This document shows positions 40,137-49,108 of a DNA stretch of 64,000 nt, in pieces. Source of the stretch: Berryella wangjianweii (lineage in GTDB: Bacteria; Actinomycetota; Coriobacteriia; Coriobacteriales; Eggerthellaceae); assembly GCA_013201155.1 (NCBI GenBank), contig CP053716.1, positions 1,550,001 through 1,614,000 on the forward strand. Direction: 5' to 3'. How positions within the stretch are numbered: the stretch's first letter is position 1; each line of letters opens with the position of its first letter. The notes beneath the pieces are model-generated. The model did not search any database. It had not been told where the DNA came from and was given only the letters and a program-made list of their open reading frames with translations. The position numbers were made by a program, and so were the translations under genes.

Positions 40137-40793
40137 GTGGACCCCCTTGCGTTCTTTCTGAACCTTCTCAGCGACCCCCGCTCGGCCATCGCGGGCTGGA
40201 TCGTGGCCTTGGGCCCGGTGATGGTGTTCGCGCCGTTGTTTCTGATCGTGTTCGCCGAAACCGGGCTGGTGTTCTTTCCCTTCCTGCCCGGCGATTCGCT
40301 GCTGTTCGCCGCAGGCGTGTTCACCGCTGACGGGGGAGGCCTTGGCCTTGAGGCCACGCTGGCCGTGTTCTTCGCAGCCGCCGTGTTGGGAAACACCTCG
40401 AACTACTGGATCGCGCGCCTGTTCGGGTCGCGCATCGTCGATTCGGGCAAGATCAAGTCGCTTACTCCCGAGCGCCTGCGCAAGCTCGACCTGTTCTTCG
40501 CGCGCTACGGCGGCCTGACCATCGTGATCACGCGCTTCATGCCGATCTTCCGCACGTTCGCCCCGTTCATCGCAGGCATGGGACACATGCGCTTCGGGGC
40601 GTTCATGCTGTTCAACGTAATCGGCGGCGCCTTGTGGGTGGGGTCGTTCGTGCTGGTGGGCCACTTTTTCGGCGGGCTGCCCTTCGTGCAGGACCACTTC
40701 GAGCTGATCGTGCTGTCCATTGTGGCGGTATCGCTGCTGCCGGCGGTGGCGGGCGCCGTGCGCGGCGGGCTGGCACGGCGGCGCGCCTCGTAG
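40137..40793 (+). CDS. DedA-family membrane protein
   Basis: 218 residues with four to six hydrophobic segments. DedA motifs include FAETGLVFFPFLPGDSLLF, GNTSNYWIARLFG and RFMPIFRTFAPFIAGMGHMRF. DedA proteins support membrane homeostasis and are proposed undecaprenyl-phosphate or phospholipid flippases. GTG at 40137 is chosen because AAAGGTGA sits about 5 nt upstream; a GTG at 40128 lies within that ribosome-binding site. The C-terminus is short and Arg-rich. Confidence 0.9.
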   Translation: MDPLAFFLNLLSDPRSAIAGWIVALGPVMVFAPLFLIVFAETGLVFFPFLPGDSLLFAAGVFTADGGGLGLEATLAVFFAAAVLGNTSNYWIARLFGSRIVDSGKIKSLTPERLRKLDLFFARYGGLTIVITRFMPIFRTFAPFIAGMGHMRFGAFMLFNVIGGALWVGSFVLVGHFFGGLPFVQDHFELIVLSIVAVSLLPAVAGAVRGGLARRRAS

Positions 40794-40997
40794 GCGGGCA
40801 TGCGGCGCGTGCCCGCGCGCTTGCGGGGGCACGGCGTCTTTCCGCGTGAATGAACAGGGAATATGCGCGGGAGAACCCGCGTGCCGCGCGCTTCCTGGTT
40901 GTGTGATGACGCGTCTCGCGCGGCAAGCGCATCGCTGCCATGCGCTATCATCTGAACGATGGACCAGCCCCCGCTTCGGGGCAAGAAGGAGCACGTC

Positions 40998-43406
40998 ATG
41001 GCAGAATCTCTGTACCGCAAGTACCGCCCTCAGGTGTTCGCCGACGTGGTGGGCCAAGAGCACATCGAGCGCACCATCCGCAACGCCATAACGCAGGACA
41101 AGCTCAGCCACGCCTACCTGTTCACAGGACCGCGCGGCACGGGCAAGACCACCACGGCCCGCCTGCTGGCCAAGGCCCTGCTGTGCGACTGCGGTCCCAC
41201 GCCCGAGCCCGATGGAACCTGCGATGACTGCCGGCTGATCGCGCAGGGCACCCATCCCGATGTGTACGAGCTGGATGCCGCCAGCCGCACCGGCGTCGAG
41301 AACGTGCGCGACGAGATCATCTCGCGCGTGCAGTTCGCTCCGACGCGAGGCCGTTACAAGGTGTACATCATCGACGAGGTGCACATGCTGTCGGTGCCGG
41401 CCTTCAATGCGCTGCTGAAGACGCTGGAGGAGCCGCCCGCGCACGTGGTGTTCATTCTGTGCACCACCGATCCGCACAAGGTGCTTGAGACGATCCACTC
41501 GCGTTGCCAGCGCTTCGACTTTCGCCGCATCGCCCCCGAGGCCATGGCCGCACGCATGCGCTTCATCTGCGGGCAGGAAGGCGTGGAGGCCGAGGACGAG
41601 GCCCTCGACCTGATTGCGCGCCGTGCCGAGGGCGGGCTTCGCAACGCGCTGACCTCGCTTGAGCAGATCGTCGCCTTCGAGGACGGCCGGGTGACCCTGG
41701 AGGGGGCCGAGCGCCTGCTGGGCTCTGCCGGCGGTCGCGAGCTGTCGGGCATGATGCGCGCCGTGGGCACGCGCGACGTGGCCACGTGCTTTCGCTGGAC
41801 GGCGTCCTTCGTGGAGGAGGGGTCGGACCTGGCGCAGTTCGTGCGCGAGCTTACCGAGCGCGTGCGCAACCTGTACGTGATGGCCCTGAGCAGCAACCAG
41901 GAGCACCTGGACGTGTCGGAGGCCGAGCGTACTCAGATGCAGGCCGAGCTTGCGTGGTTCGGGCCCGACCGTCTGGCTCGCATGATGGGCGTGCTGGGCG
42001 ACCTGACGGTGGAGCTGCGCACAGCGGCGAACCCGCGACTGTCGTTCGAGGTGGCGCTGACGCGCATGACGCGTCCTGATGCCGACCTTACGTTGGAGTC
42101 CCTGGCCGAGCGCGTGGAGGCCCTGGAGGCGGGCTACTCGTCGGTGGCTCACGTGAGGCCGACCGATGCGGGTGCGCCCGCGCCCGCGAGCTCGGCTGCA
42201 GCGGAGGCGGCGGACGCCGCTTCGACCGCTGGACGTGCGGCCCCGTCCGCCGCAGCCGCAGCCCCAGCGCTGGCGGCGGTGACCCCGGCGGCGACCCCGG
42301 TACCGAAGGCTCAGGCGGCTGCGCATTCCGTGACCGCGACAGCCGCGACTCCGTCCGCGGCGCCCTCGGCGGCTTCACCGACCGACGTTTCCGCGGCCGC
42401 AGATGCCGCGGCCCCTGCGGCTGCTCCCGTCGTCTCCGCCGCACAGGATGCCGCTTCCTCGCCGTCGCTGCCTGCCCGCTATTCGGTGGCTCAGGCCGCA
42501 GCCGCGCTTCCGAACAACGTGCGCGCCGGCTTGGCGAACCCCGCCGCTTTTCAGCGCTTGTGGCAGGCTACCGTCGCCGACGTGAAGAAGCAGAAGTCGG
42601 CCTATGGGGTGCTGTTTCTGGATGCGCACCCGCGCTATGACGCCGAGCGCACGCTGGTGGTGATCAGCTACGGCCCCGAGAGCAGCTTCGCCTACGGTGC
42701 CGTGCAGAAGCCCGATGTGCAGACGGCGCTGGCGCTGGCCTTCGAGCGCTGCGCCACCAGCCCCATCCCGTTCGTGTTCGCTCAGGATGGCGGCCGCGCC
42801 GCGGCGGCGTCGGCTGTTGCGCGCGGGGCCGCTCCGGCTGCCGCCAGCGGCGTCGCGGACGCTGCGCGCACCTTGGCCGGCAGGGCCCAAGCTCAGGTGC
42901 GTCACGCAGCGACGGCAGCTGCCCCGGCTACGGTGCCGGCCGCAGTGTCGGCCGCGTCGTCGGCGTCGCCCGCTGCTTCTGCGGGATCGGCGTCCTCGAC
43001 CGCTCAGGCGGCACCGGCGCCTGCGCCTGACGACGACCAGGTTCCTTACGACGACGAGGCTTGCTACGAGCCCGCCTCCGACCCCTACGTGCCGCCTTTC
43101 GACACGAGGTCAGCCGCGCCTGCGCCTTCCGCGACGCCCGCGACCCCCGCCGAGCGCACCGCGCCTGCGCCTGCCTCCAAGGCGCCCACGCCCGCGTCCG
43201 CACCTGCTCCCGAGCCCGCGCCTTCCGCGACGCCCGCGAGCGACGGCCCCGCCGCGCCTGCCGAACCCGTCGCTTCGTCGGATGCCGCGCCGTCGGCGTC
43301 CCCCGACATCACCGAGGTGGAGCGCATGGTGCAGGGAGCCTTCGGCCAAGGTGTCAGCTTCACCGAATACGACGACCCCGCACCGCTTCCCGGCGATCCC
43401 GCCTAG
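40998..43406 (+). CDS. dnaX: DNA polymerase III gamma/tau subunit with long Ala/Pro linkers
   Basis: 802 residues. The AAA+ clamp-loader core (1-365) has Walker A GPRGTGKT (44-51), a zinc module with Cys63, Cys65, Cys75 and Cys78, Walker B-type IIDEVHML and the SRC motif IHSRCQRFDF. Two Ala/Ser/Pro/Thr-rich low-complexity stretches (about 390-495 and 620-775) flank a conserved C-terminal domain (NPAAFQRLWQATVADVKKQKSA..., about 510-600). A conserved-looking tail (DITEVERMVQGAFG) follows. The start at 40998 follows AAGGAG. It is followed by ybaB and recR, the usual order. Confidence 0.95.
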   Translation: MAESLYRKYRPQVFADVVGQEHIERTIRNAITQDKLSHAYLFTGPRGTGKTTTARLLAKALLCDCGPTPEPDGTCDDCRLIAQGTHPDVYELDAASRTGVENVRDEIISRVQFAPTRGRYKVYIIDEVHMLSVPAFNALLKTLEEPPAHVVFILCTTDPHKVLETIHSRCQRFDFRRIAPEAMAARMRFICGQEGVEAEDEALDLIARRAEGGLRNALTSLEQIVAFEDGRVTLEGAERLLGSAGGRELSGMMRAVGTRDVATCFRWTASFVEEGSDLAQFVRELTERVRNLYVMALSSNQEHLDVSEAERTQMQAELAWFGPDRLARMMGVLGDLTVELRTAANPRLSFEVALTRMTRPDADLTLESLAERVEALEAGYSSVAHVRPTDAGAPAPASSAAAEAADAASTAGRAAPSAAAAAPALAAVTPAATPVPKAQAAAHSVTATAATPSAAPSAASPTDVSAAADAAAPAAAPVVSAAQDAASSPSLPARYSVAQAAAALPNNVRAGLANPAAFQRLWQATVADVKKQKSAYGVLFLDAHPRYDAERTLVVISYGPESSFAYGAVQKPDVQTALALAFERCATSPIPFVFAQDGGRAAAASAVARGAAPAAASGVADAARTLAGRAQAQVRHAATAAAPATVPAAVSAASSASPAASAGSASSTAQAAPAPAPDDDQVPYDDEACYEPASDPYVPPFDTRSAAPAPSATPATPAERTAPAPASKAPTPASAPAPEPAPSATPASDGPAAPAEPVASSDAAPSASPDITEVERMVQGAFGQGVSFTEYDDPAPLPGDPA

Positions 43407-43466
43407 CGCGGCTTCGCGCACCGCAGTGAATCGGCCCCTCGATCGACCCGCTGAAAGGAACGTTCC

Positions 43467-43772
43467 ATGGATATGAAGAAGATGATGAAGCAGGCGCAGA
43501 TGATGCAGCTTGAGCTGGCGCGTGCTCAGGAAGAGATCAAGACCATGACCTTCTCCGCCACGGCTGGCGGAGGCATGGTGGAGGCCGTGGCCAAGGGCGA
43601 CAACACCCTTGAGAGCCTGACGATCAACCCCGACGCGCTGTCGATGGCCGACGCCGACATGCTGCAGGACATGGTGCTGGCTGCGGTGAACGAGGCTTTG
43701 CGCGGGGTGGCGTCGCTGACCGAGCAGCGTCTGTCGTCGGTGACCGGCGGCATGAAGCTGCCGGGAATGTAG
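43467..43772 (+). CDS. YbaB/EbfC family nucleoid-associated protein
   Basis: 101 residues. It has the amphipathic Met/Lys/Gln-rich N-terminal helix (MKKMMKQAQMMQ), then ATAGGGMVEAVAKGD and the SLTINPDAL strand typical of the family, which binds DNA as a dimer. The ribosome-binding site GAAAGGAA precedes the ATG. It lies between dnaX and recR, the near-universal context for this family. Confidence 0.94.
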   Translation: MDMKKMMKQAQMMQLELARAQEEIKTMTFSATAGGGMVEAVAKGDNTLESLTINPDALSMADADMLQDMVLAAVNEALRGVASLTEQRLSSVTGGMKLPGM

Positions 43773-43778
43773 GCCGGC

Positions 43779-44372
43779 GTGGTTGCCGCCTCGCTGCAGA
43801 AGCTGCTGGACGAGCTCGAGCGTCTGCCGGGCGTGGGGCCGAAGTCGGCTCAGCGCATCGCGTACTGGATGCTGAACACCGACCGCGCCACCGCGGTGCG
43901 GTTGGCTGACGCCATCGTGGAGGTGAAGGACACCGTGCGCTTCTGCTCGCGGTGCTTCAACTACGCTGAGGGCGACCTGTGCCAGGTGTGCGCGTCGCCC
44001 GAACGCGATCACCGTACCATCTGCGTGGTGTCGGAGCCGCGTGACATCCCGCCGATCGAACGGACGGGGGCGTTCCGGGGGGTGTATCACGTGCTGGGCG
44101 GCGAGCTGTCGCCCATGGACGGCATCGGTCCCGAACAGCTGCACATCGCCGAGCTGATGGGCCGCCTGGCCGACCCCGCCATCGACGAGGTGATCATCGC
44201 CACCAACCCCAACGTGGAGGGCGAGACTACGGCAGCGTATCTGTCGCGGCAGATCAAGCCCCTGGGAATTCGCGCATCGCGCCTGGCCAGCGGATTGCCC
44301 GTGGGTGGCGACCTTGAGTTTGCCGACGAGGTGACGCTGGGTCGCGCGATCGAGGCCCGCCGCACGCTGTAG
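43779..44372 (+). CDS. recR: Recombination protein RecR
   Basis: 197 residues, normal length. It has a helix-hairpin-helix (LERLPGVGPKSAQRIAYWML), a four-Cys zinc finger (CSRCFNYAEGDLCQVC, about 54-69) and a Toprim domain (CVVSEPRDIPPIERTG..., TNPNVEGETTA), ending in the usual GLPVGGDLEFADEVTLGRA. It acts with RecF/RecO in loading RecA at gaps. GTG start 6 bp after the ybaB stop, so cotranslated. Confidence 0.96.
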   Translation: MVAASLQKLLDELERLPGVGPKSAQRIAYWMLNTDRATAVRLADAIVEVKDTVRFCSRCFNYAEGDLCQVCASPERDHRTICVVSEPRDIPPIERTGAFRGVYHVLGGELSPMDGIGPEQLHIAELMGRLADPAIDEVIIATNPNVEGETTAAYLSRQIKPLGIRASRLASGLPVGGDLEFADEVTLGRAIEARRTL

Positions 44373-44494
44373 CGGCACCGCGTCGGCGGCCTTGGTTCAA
44401 GAAGAGAGGCGGCGTGGGGGCCGGCGTGGGCCGACGCGTCCCTTCGGCCTGCGGCGATCCGGCGCGTCCGTTTTGTCGGCGGCGCGCGATGCGC

Positions 44495-44818
44495 CTACAC
44501 CAGCTCGGCGGTGCCCAGGAACGTTTCGCGCAGGAAGGTGCGCACGGCCTCAAGCGGTGAGGGGTCGGTGCAGAAGAACACCTCCACGCCCTGCTCGTCC
44601 AGCGCGCGATGGGTGTGTGCGTCGGTTCCGCAGCAGATCAGCGCGTAGGCGCCCAGCTCTCCCAGAATCCTGCTCTGACGGCTGGCCGGGGCGTCGGACA
44701 GCGGCATGCTGCGCGACCCCAGCACGATGCCGCGGTCGATGTGGTAGAAGGTCAGGCTGGTCGCATGGTTGAAATGCGTCGGCACGTTGTGCCCGTTGCA
44801 GGCTACCGCCACAACCAT
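44495..44818 (-). CDS. NifX/NifB-C-type (dinitrogenase Fe-Mo cofactor domain) protein
   Basis: 107 residues. The start MVVAVACNGHNVPTHFNHAT and the layout (sensor-like strand, then IDRG, then a helix before ALICCGTDAHTHRAL and a closing strand) match the family PF02579, small domains that carry Fe-S or Fe-Mo cluster precursors. Such stand-alone copies occur in non-nitrogen-fixers. No nif genes are nearby. GGGAGG precedes the ATG. Its true client is unknown. Confidence 0.75.
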   Translation of the reverse strand: MVVAVACNGHNVPTHFNHATSLTFYHIDRGIVLGSRSMPLSDAPASRQSRILGELGAYALICCGTDAHTHRALDEQGVEVFFCTDPSPLEAVRTFLRETFLGTAELV

Positions 44819-45339
44819 TGCTTCTCCCTCCCTTGTTATTGAAACAGCACGCAGGATACACGGTAGCCCTCCGGCACCCGATTGCGGGAAACGGTCGCTC
44901 AGCGGGGTCTTTTATCCCGCGAACGTAGCGCGCGCTTATGGGTGCGTCCGTCTGCCGCGCAAAGCGCCCGCTCGCGTTCCGCCGCCCCCTGGGAAGGAAG
45001 CGATCGAGGGGGGTGATCGAAGGGGACGATCGAAGCGCGCCGGGGTTCAGCTGGGGGAGGGACGGCGGGGCGGAGGGTCCGTTCAGAGCCGTTCGGGCTG
45101 CCGTGCGTGGGCAGCTGTCGCGCGATTGTGCTCTCGTCGCGCCTGGTGCGTCTGCAGACTCACGCAATGACGAAGCGCCGGAAGAGCCGAGCCGCCCTGC
45201 GACGAAGCACGGGGCGGCTCGATGATGGCGACCTGAGGGAGTCGTATGGGAATCGGGGGAGCGTCGGCATGGGCGGCGCTGCGCCGTTTGGCCGCTTTCG
45301 GCTCGCCTGCCCGCTCGCCTGGCTGCGCGGCTTCGCCGG
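44819..45339. other. Gene-free interval between NifX-like gene and DEAD-box helicase
   Basis: No ORF in this 520-bp stretch has convincing features. It contains a perfect 10-bp hairpin (45188-45197 with 45212-45221), a plausible terminator for the minus-strand helicase gene ending at 45340, and several GATCGA-type short repeats near 45000-45030. Confidence 0.5.
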
Positions 45340-46899
45340 CTACGCCCTGCCGCGTCCGCCTCCTCGTGCGCGGTTGACGGCGGCGCGCTGAGCGCGTCCG
45401 GGCCGCATATCGCGTCCTGCGCCCGCGTTTCCTGCTGCAGACGGGCGGCGGGGTCTCTGCGGACGGCTCGACGCCTCGCCTGCGGCGGGCGCGCCCTTTC
45501 CGCGGCCTCCGCGACTGCCGCCGCGCCCCGTGCCTGCAGAGGCTCCGGCTGCTGCTCCTGCGGCTGCCCCGGCGGCCTTGCCCGCGCTTCCGCGGCGACC
45601 TCGCGAGCGCTTTCCGCCCGTTGCGGCCTCGGTCGCCTCAGCGGCGGCCTGCTCGCGCTTGTGGGTGCGGCGCTGCTCCTTGGCGCGCAGCTCCTTGCGG
45701 GCCGCCGCCACCTCGGGGTCGCGCGCGGCCTGGTGCTGCATGTTCTTCGCGGCAGCCTCGGCCTCCGCGGCGCTGAAGTCGAACGACGGCAGGCTCATCT
45801 CGGGAACCTTCTGCTTCGTCAGCTTCTCGATGTCGCGCAGGGCGTCCTCGGTTTCGGGCGTCACGAACGAGATCGAGAACCCGGCCGCCCCGGCGCGGCC
45901 CGTGCGCCCGATGCGGTGCACGTAGTCCTCGGGCTGGGTGGGCAGGTCGTAGTTGATCACGTAGTTCACGTCCGACACGTCGATGCCGCGCGCCAGCACG
46001 TCGGTTGCGGTAAGGATGCTCACTTCGCCCTTGGTGAAGCGGTCGAGTGAGCGCTTGCGCTGGTTCTGGCTGCGGTCGGAGTGGATCGCCTCCACGTTGT
46101 AGCCCGCGCGCTTCAGGCGCCGACACGTGGAGTCGGCGCGGCTGCGCGTGCGGGCGAACACGATCACGCGATCACTGCCCTTCTCTTCAAGCACGGCCTT
46201 CAGCAGCGCGGGCTTCACCGTCTGCGGCGTGCGGATGATGTACTGGTCGATCGTGTCGGCCACCTCGCCCTTGTGCGCGATCTGCACCACGGCCGGGTCG
46301 CGCAGCAGGGTTCCCACCGACGCGGTCACCGATCGGTCGATGGTGGCCGAGAACAGCAGGGTCTGGCGCGCGGCGGGGGTGTGCGCCACGATCTTTTTCA
46401 CCGAGGGCAGAAATCCCATGTCCAGCATGCGATCGGCCTCGTCCAGCACCAGCACTTCGATGTGCTTCAGGCTGACGGCCTTCTGGTCAAGCAGGTCTAT
46501 CAGGCGCCCTGGCGTGGCGATCAGCACGTCGCAGCCGCGCTTCAGCTGCTCCACCTGCGGGTTGTACGACAGGCCGCCCACTACGGTGACGATGCGGTGA
46601 TGCGTATGCTGGGCGATGGTGCCGCACACCTCGGCGATCTGCTGGGCCAGCTCGCGCGTGGGGGTGATCACCAGCATCAGCGGGCCGCTGCCGCGCTGGG
46701 CGTGGCCCAGCCGGTCCAGCGTGGGCAGCGAGAAGCCGCCGGTTTTGCCGGTGCCGGTCTTGGCGGCGGCGATGATGTCGCGGCCTTCCAGGATGTGCGG
46801 GATGGCCTGTTGCTGAACAGGGGTGGGCTCGACGTAGCCCATGCTCTGCACGGCAGCGAGGGTTTTCTCGGACAGGCCGAGCGAGGAAAATGAGTTCAC
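45340..46899 (-). CDS. DEAD-box RNA helicase with RG-rich tail
   Basis: About 519 residues from the GTG at 46899 (GAAAGGA 9 nt upstream); an in-frame ATG at 46929 is an alternative with no ribosome-binding site. The Q motif (FSSLGLSEKTLAAVQSMGY...PTPVQQQAIP) is followed by motif I AAKTGTGKT, motif II DEADRM, motif III SAT and motif VI HRIGRTGRAG. After about residue 400 the protein is basic, Ala/Gly/Arg-rich (GRGGSRGGRGKG), a likely RNA-binding tail. This is the RhlE/CshA-type architecture involved in RNA decay or ribosome assembly. It starts 19 bp after the glycosyltransferase stop. Confidence 0.93.
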   Translation of the reverse strand: MNSFSSLGLSEKTLAAVQSMGYVEPTPVQQQAIPHILEGRDIIAAAKTGTGKTGGFSLPTLDRLGHAQRGSGPLMLVITPTRELAQQIAEVCGTIAQHTHHRIVTVVGGLSYNPQVEQLKRGCDVLIATPGRLIDLLDQKAVSLKHIEVLVLDEADRMLDMGFLPSVKKIVAHTPAARQTLLFSATIDRSVTASVGTLLRDPAVVQIAHKGEVADTIDQYIIRTPQTVKPALLKAVLEEKGSDRVIVFARTRSRADSTCRRLKRAGYNVEAIHSDRSQNQRKRSLDRFTKGEVSILTATDVLARGIDVSDVNYVINYDLPTQPEDYVHRIGRTGRAGAAGFSISFVTPETEDALRDIEKLTKQKVPEMSLPSFDFSAAEAEAAAKNMQHQAARDPEVAAARKELRAKEQRRTHKREQAAAEATEAATGGKRSRGRRGSAGKAAGAAAGAAAGASAGTGRGGSRGGRGKGAPAAGEASSRPQRPRRPSAAGNAGAGRDMRPGRAQRAAVNRARGGGRGRA

Positions 46900-46918
46900 G
46901 GAATGGAATCCTTTCACG

Positions 46919-48262
46919 TTATCGAACATGCGCGGGCTGATGCCCGATGTAGAAGTGGGCGAATCGCTTGGGGCGCGGGGGCTCGTTCGCGTCCGCAGCG
47001 CTCCAGGCCAGCCGCAGCGCGCTTTCGGCGATGGTGCGCGCAGCGTGGGGCTTGCGGATGAAGCCGCCGTTCACCAGCATGCCATCCAGGCCATGGGGGT
47101 TTTCGAGTATGTAGAACAGAGCGTCGATCAGCTCGCGGGGCGTGGTTACGTGCATGGCGGCGCTGGCGGCCGTCAGCATCTCCACGTTGATCTTCTCCTG
47201 CCCGTAGGCGCGGCCCACCAGCACCATGGGGGTCTGCGAGCACAGGCACTCGGTTACCGTCAGGCCGCCGGGCTTGCATACCACCAGGTCACAGGCTGAC
47301 ATGAGGGCTGCCATCTCGTTCATGTAGCCGAACACGGTCATGTTTCCCACATCGTGATGCTGCTTCATGTCGTTCAGGTGCGCCTCGTAGGCGCCGTCGC
47401 CTCCGGCCACGAATACCGCGTGCATGCCCTTCATGCCGTTCAGCTGCGGAATCACCTCGTCAAGGGCGGCGCGCAGGCGCAGATAGGGCGTGGGCAGCTG
47501 CGCACCGGCCAGGCACAGCACCAGCGTCTCGTCGGCGGGAAGCCCCAGACGGCGGCGCGTTTCGGTGCGGTCGTGCGGCAGGCGGAACTCCTCGCGGGTG
47601 GGGATGCCGGTCACCTGGATGCGCCCGTCATGCACCTTGCGGGCGCGCAGCGTTTCGGCCATGTACTGGGTGGCCACGCAGAACAGGTCGCCTTCCAGAT
47701 GGGGCCACAGCCCCTCGGTTTCGTAGTCGGTGGGCACGCACACCACCGGGAATCGCTGGCGGTTCAGCATGCGCGCTGCGATTGCCGAGTTGGCCGCGGT
47801 GATGTGGGTGGCGACCACCAGGTCGGGCGTGCGGGCGCGCAGGTGGCGGGTGAACGGGGCGTACATGAGGTGCGACCAGATGGTCCCCCCGCCCCACAGC
47901 ACGCGCCCGGTGAAGGTGTAGCGCCAGGCCAGATCATATATCGGGCGTGTGGCTCCCACGAAGTACGAGGCCGCTTGGTCGCCGTCGAATCGATGACGGC
48001 CCCAATCGAGGATGTCCACCACCTCGATTTCCAGGTCCTGGGGCACCAGGGGATGCCCTTCGGCGCGCATGAGCTCGATGGCCTGGGCGATCGAGGTGGC
48101 CGCGCTCTTGTGCCCCGACCCCACCGATGCATGCGCCACCATCACCAGCGGACGGCGCTCGTGTGCGGACGCAGTGGCGCACAGGGCCTCCGCGTGTCCC
48201 TGATCAAGCGTTTCATCTGCGGTTTCGTTAGGCGCTGCATCCAGTTCAGTCATGCTGTACAT
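46919..48262 (-). CDS. MGDG-synthase/UgtP-type glycosyltransferase
   Basis: 447 residues. The N-terminal acceptor-side motif is ASVGSGHKSAA. TGIPTREEF precedes the nucleotide-sugar domain, whose motif KPGGLTVTECLC is characteristic of GT28 diacylglycerol glycosyltransferases. It most likely adds a hexose to diacylglycerol to make membrane glycolipids and lipoteichoic-type anchors at the inner membrane face. The start may be 48262 or the ATG at 48253. The DEAD-box gene follows closely on the same strand. Confidence 0.88.
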   Translation of the reverse strand: MYSMTELDAAPNETADETLDQGHAEALCATASAHERRPLVMVAHASVGSGHKSAATSIAQAIELMRAEGHPLVPQDLEIEVVDILDWGRHRFDGDQAASYFVGATRPIYDLAWRYTFTGRVLWGGGTIWSHLMYAPFTRHLRARTPDLVVATHITAANSAIAARMLNRQRFPVVCVPTDYETEGLWPHLEGDLFCVATQYMAETLRARKVHDGRIQVTGIPTREEFRLPHDRTETRRRLGLPADETLVLCLAGAQLPTPYLRLRAALDEVIPQLNGMKGMHAVFVAGGDGAYEAHLNDMKQHHDVGNMTVFGYMNEMAALMSACDLVVCKPGGLTVTECLCSQTPMVLVGRAYGQEKINVEMLTAASAAMHVTTPRELIDALFYILENPHGLDGMLVNGGFIRKPHAARTIAESALRLAWSAADANEPPRPKRFAHFYIGHQPAHVR

Positions 48263-48504
48263 AATAACCTATGGCCGTTCGTCCACTTGCCAGGTCGCGC
48301 GAACCCCTGATTTTCCCCGTAACGAAGGGTGGGCGTCGAATGCGGCGGCTTCAGGGGTGCGAGCGCGTGCAGGTGCGCGTGGCTGGCGCGGGCGAGTGTC
48401 GGGCGCGCGCGGGCGCGCGGGCGGGCCGCTGTCGTGCGCGCCAACGAGAGGGGCGATGGCGAGGAGAGGGCGGCGAAGGGTCGGTGGCGCTGGGAATGGG
48501 TGCG

Positions 48505-48537
48505 AAAACGCAAAAGCGCGCGACCAGGGCCGCGCGC
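48505..48537 (-). terminator. Terminator of the tRNA operon
   Basis: GCGCGCG arms (48537-48531 and 48522-48516) with an 8-nt loop are followed on the minus strand by TTTTGCGTTTT. Confidence 0.75.
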
Positions 48538-48545
48538 CGCGTTGA

Positions 48546-48620
48546 TGGTGCCCCCAACGAGAATCGAACTCGTGTCTCAGCCTTGAAAGGGCCGCGTCCT
48601 GACCTCTAGACTATGGGGAC
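48546..48620 (-). tRNA. tRNA-Glu (anticodon UUC)
   Basis: 75 nt on the minus strand with an encoded CCA (48548-48546). The acceptor stem GTCCCCA pairs with TGGGGGC (one G-T pair). The anticodon loop is CTTTCAA with TTC, and the T-arm is GAGTTCGATTCTC. The cloverleaf is complete. Confidence 0.95.
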
Positions 48621-48704
48621 CATGCCGCCGTTTCGGCAGCTGGAACATTATTGCAAACCGCTTCGGGCGAATCAAGATGCACGGCCCGGTACGTTTCGAT
48701 TGCG

Positions 48705-48740
48705 AAAAGCAGTTCGCCCCGCCGATTCGGCGGGGCGAAC
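48705..48740 (-). terminator. Hairpin after tRNA-Asp
   Basis: A perfect 12-bp stem (48740-48729 with 48723-48712) with a 5-nt loop is followed by TGCTTTT. It separates the two tRNA genes and may be a partial terminator or a processing signal. Confidence 0.6.
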
Positions 48741-48750
48741 GAACAATCGA

Positions 48751-48827
<77 letters not shown>

Positions 48828-48848
48828 ATCGCTGTGACAGCGAAGGAC

Positions 48849-48877
48849 ATTCTATAGAAGAACCCTGAAGGACGCAA
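48849..48877 (-). promoter_or_regulatory. Promoter of the tRNA-Asp/tRNA-Glu unit
   Basis: On the minus strand, -35 TTGCGT (48877-48872) and -10 TAGAAT (48854-48849) have exact 17-bp spacing, about 20 bp before tRNA-Asp. Confidence 0.6.
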
Positions 48878-49108
48878 GACATTTTTTCGAGACCTTCTCA
48901 CGCTGGTCGCGAAGCTGGCGCGGGAGTGGAAATCGCTGTTGAGAATCGTGCGGGGGCCGTGGGTGCAGCCTGTGTCCCGATGATGTGGCGGGCAACGTGA
49001 CGCTTCCATGACGCGGTTGCCCCTTTGCTCGCCACAACTACTTAAGGAACTAAAATATCCCTGTTGGCGGGGTCGTCCTGCGGCCTCGTACGATCGAGAG
49101 GAGACCTC

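Noticed and set aside
49030-49060. MarR operator palindrome
   Set aside because: Only CTTAAG is symmetrical; the flanks do not match well enough to list as a feature.
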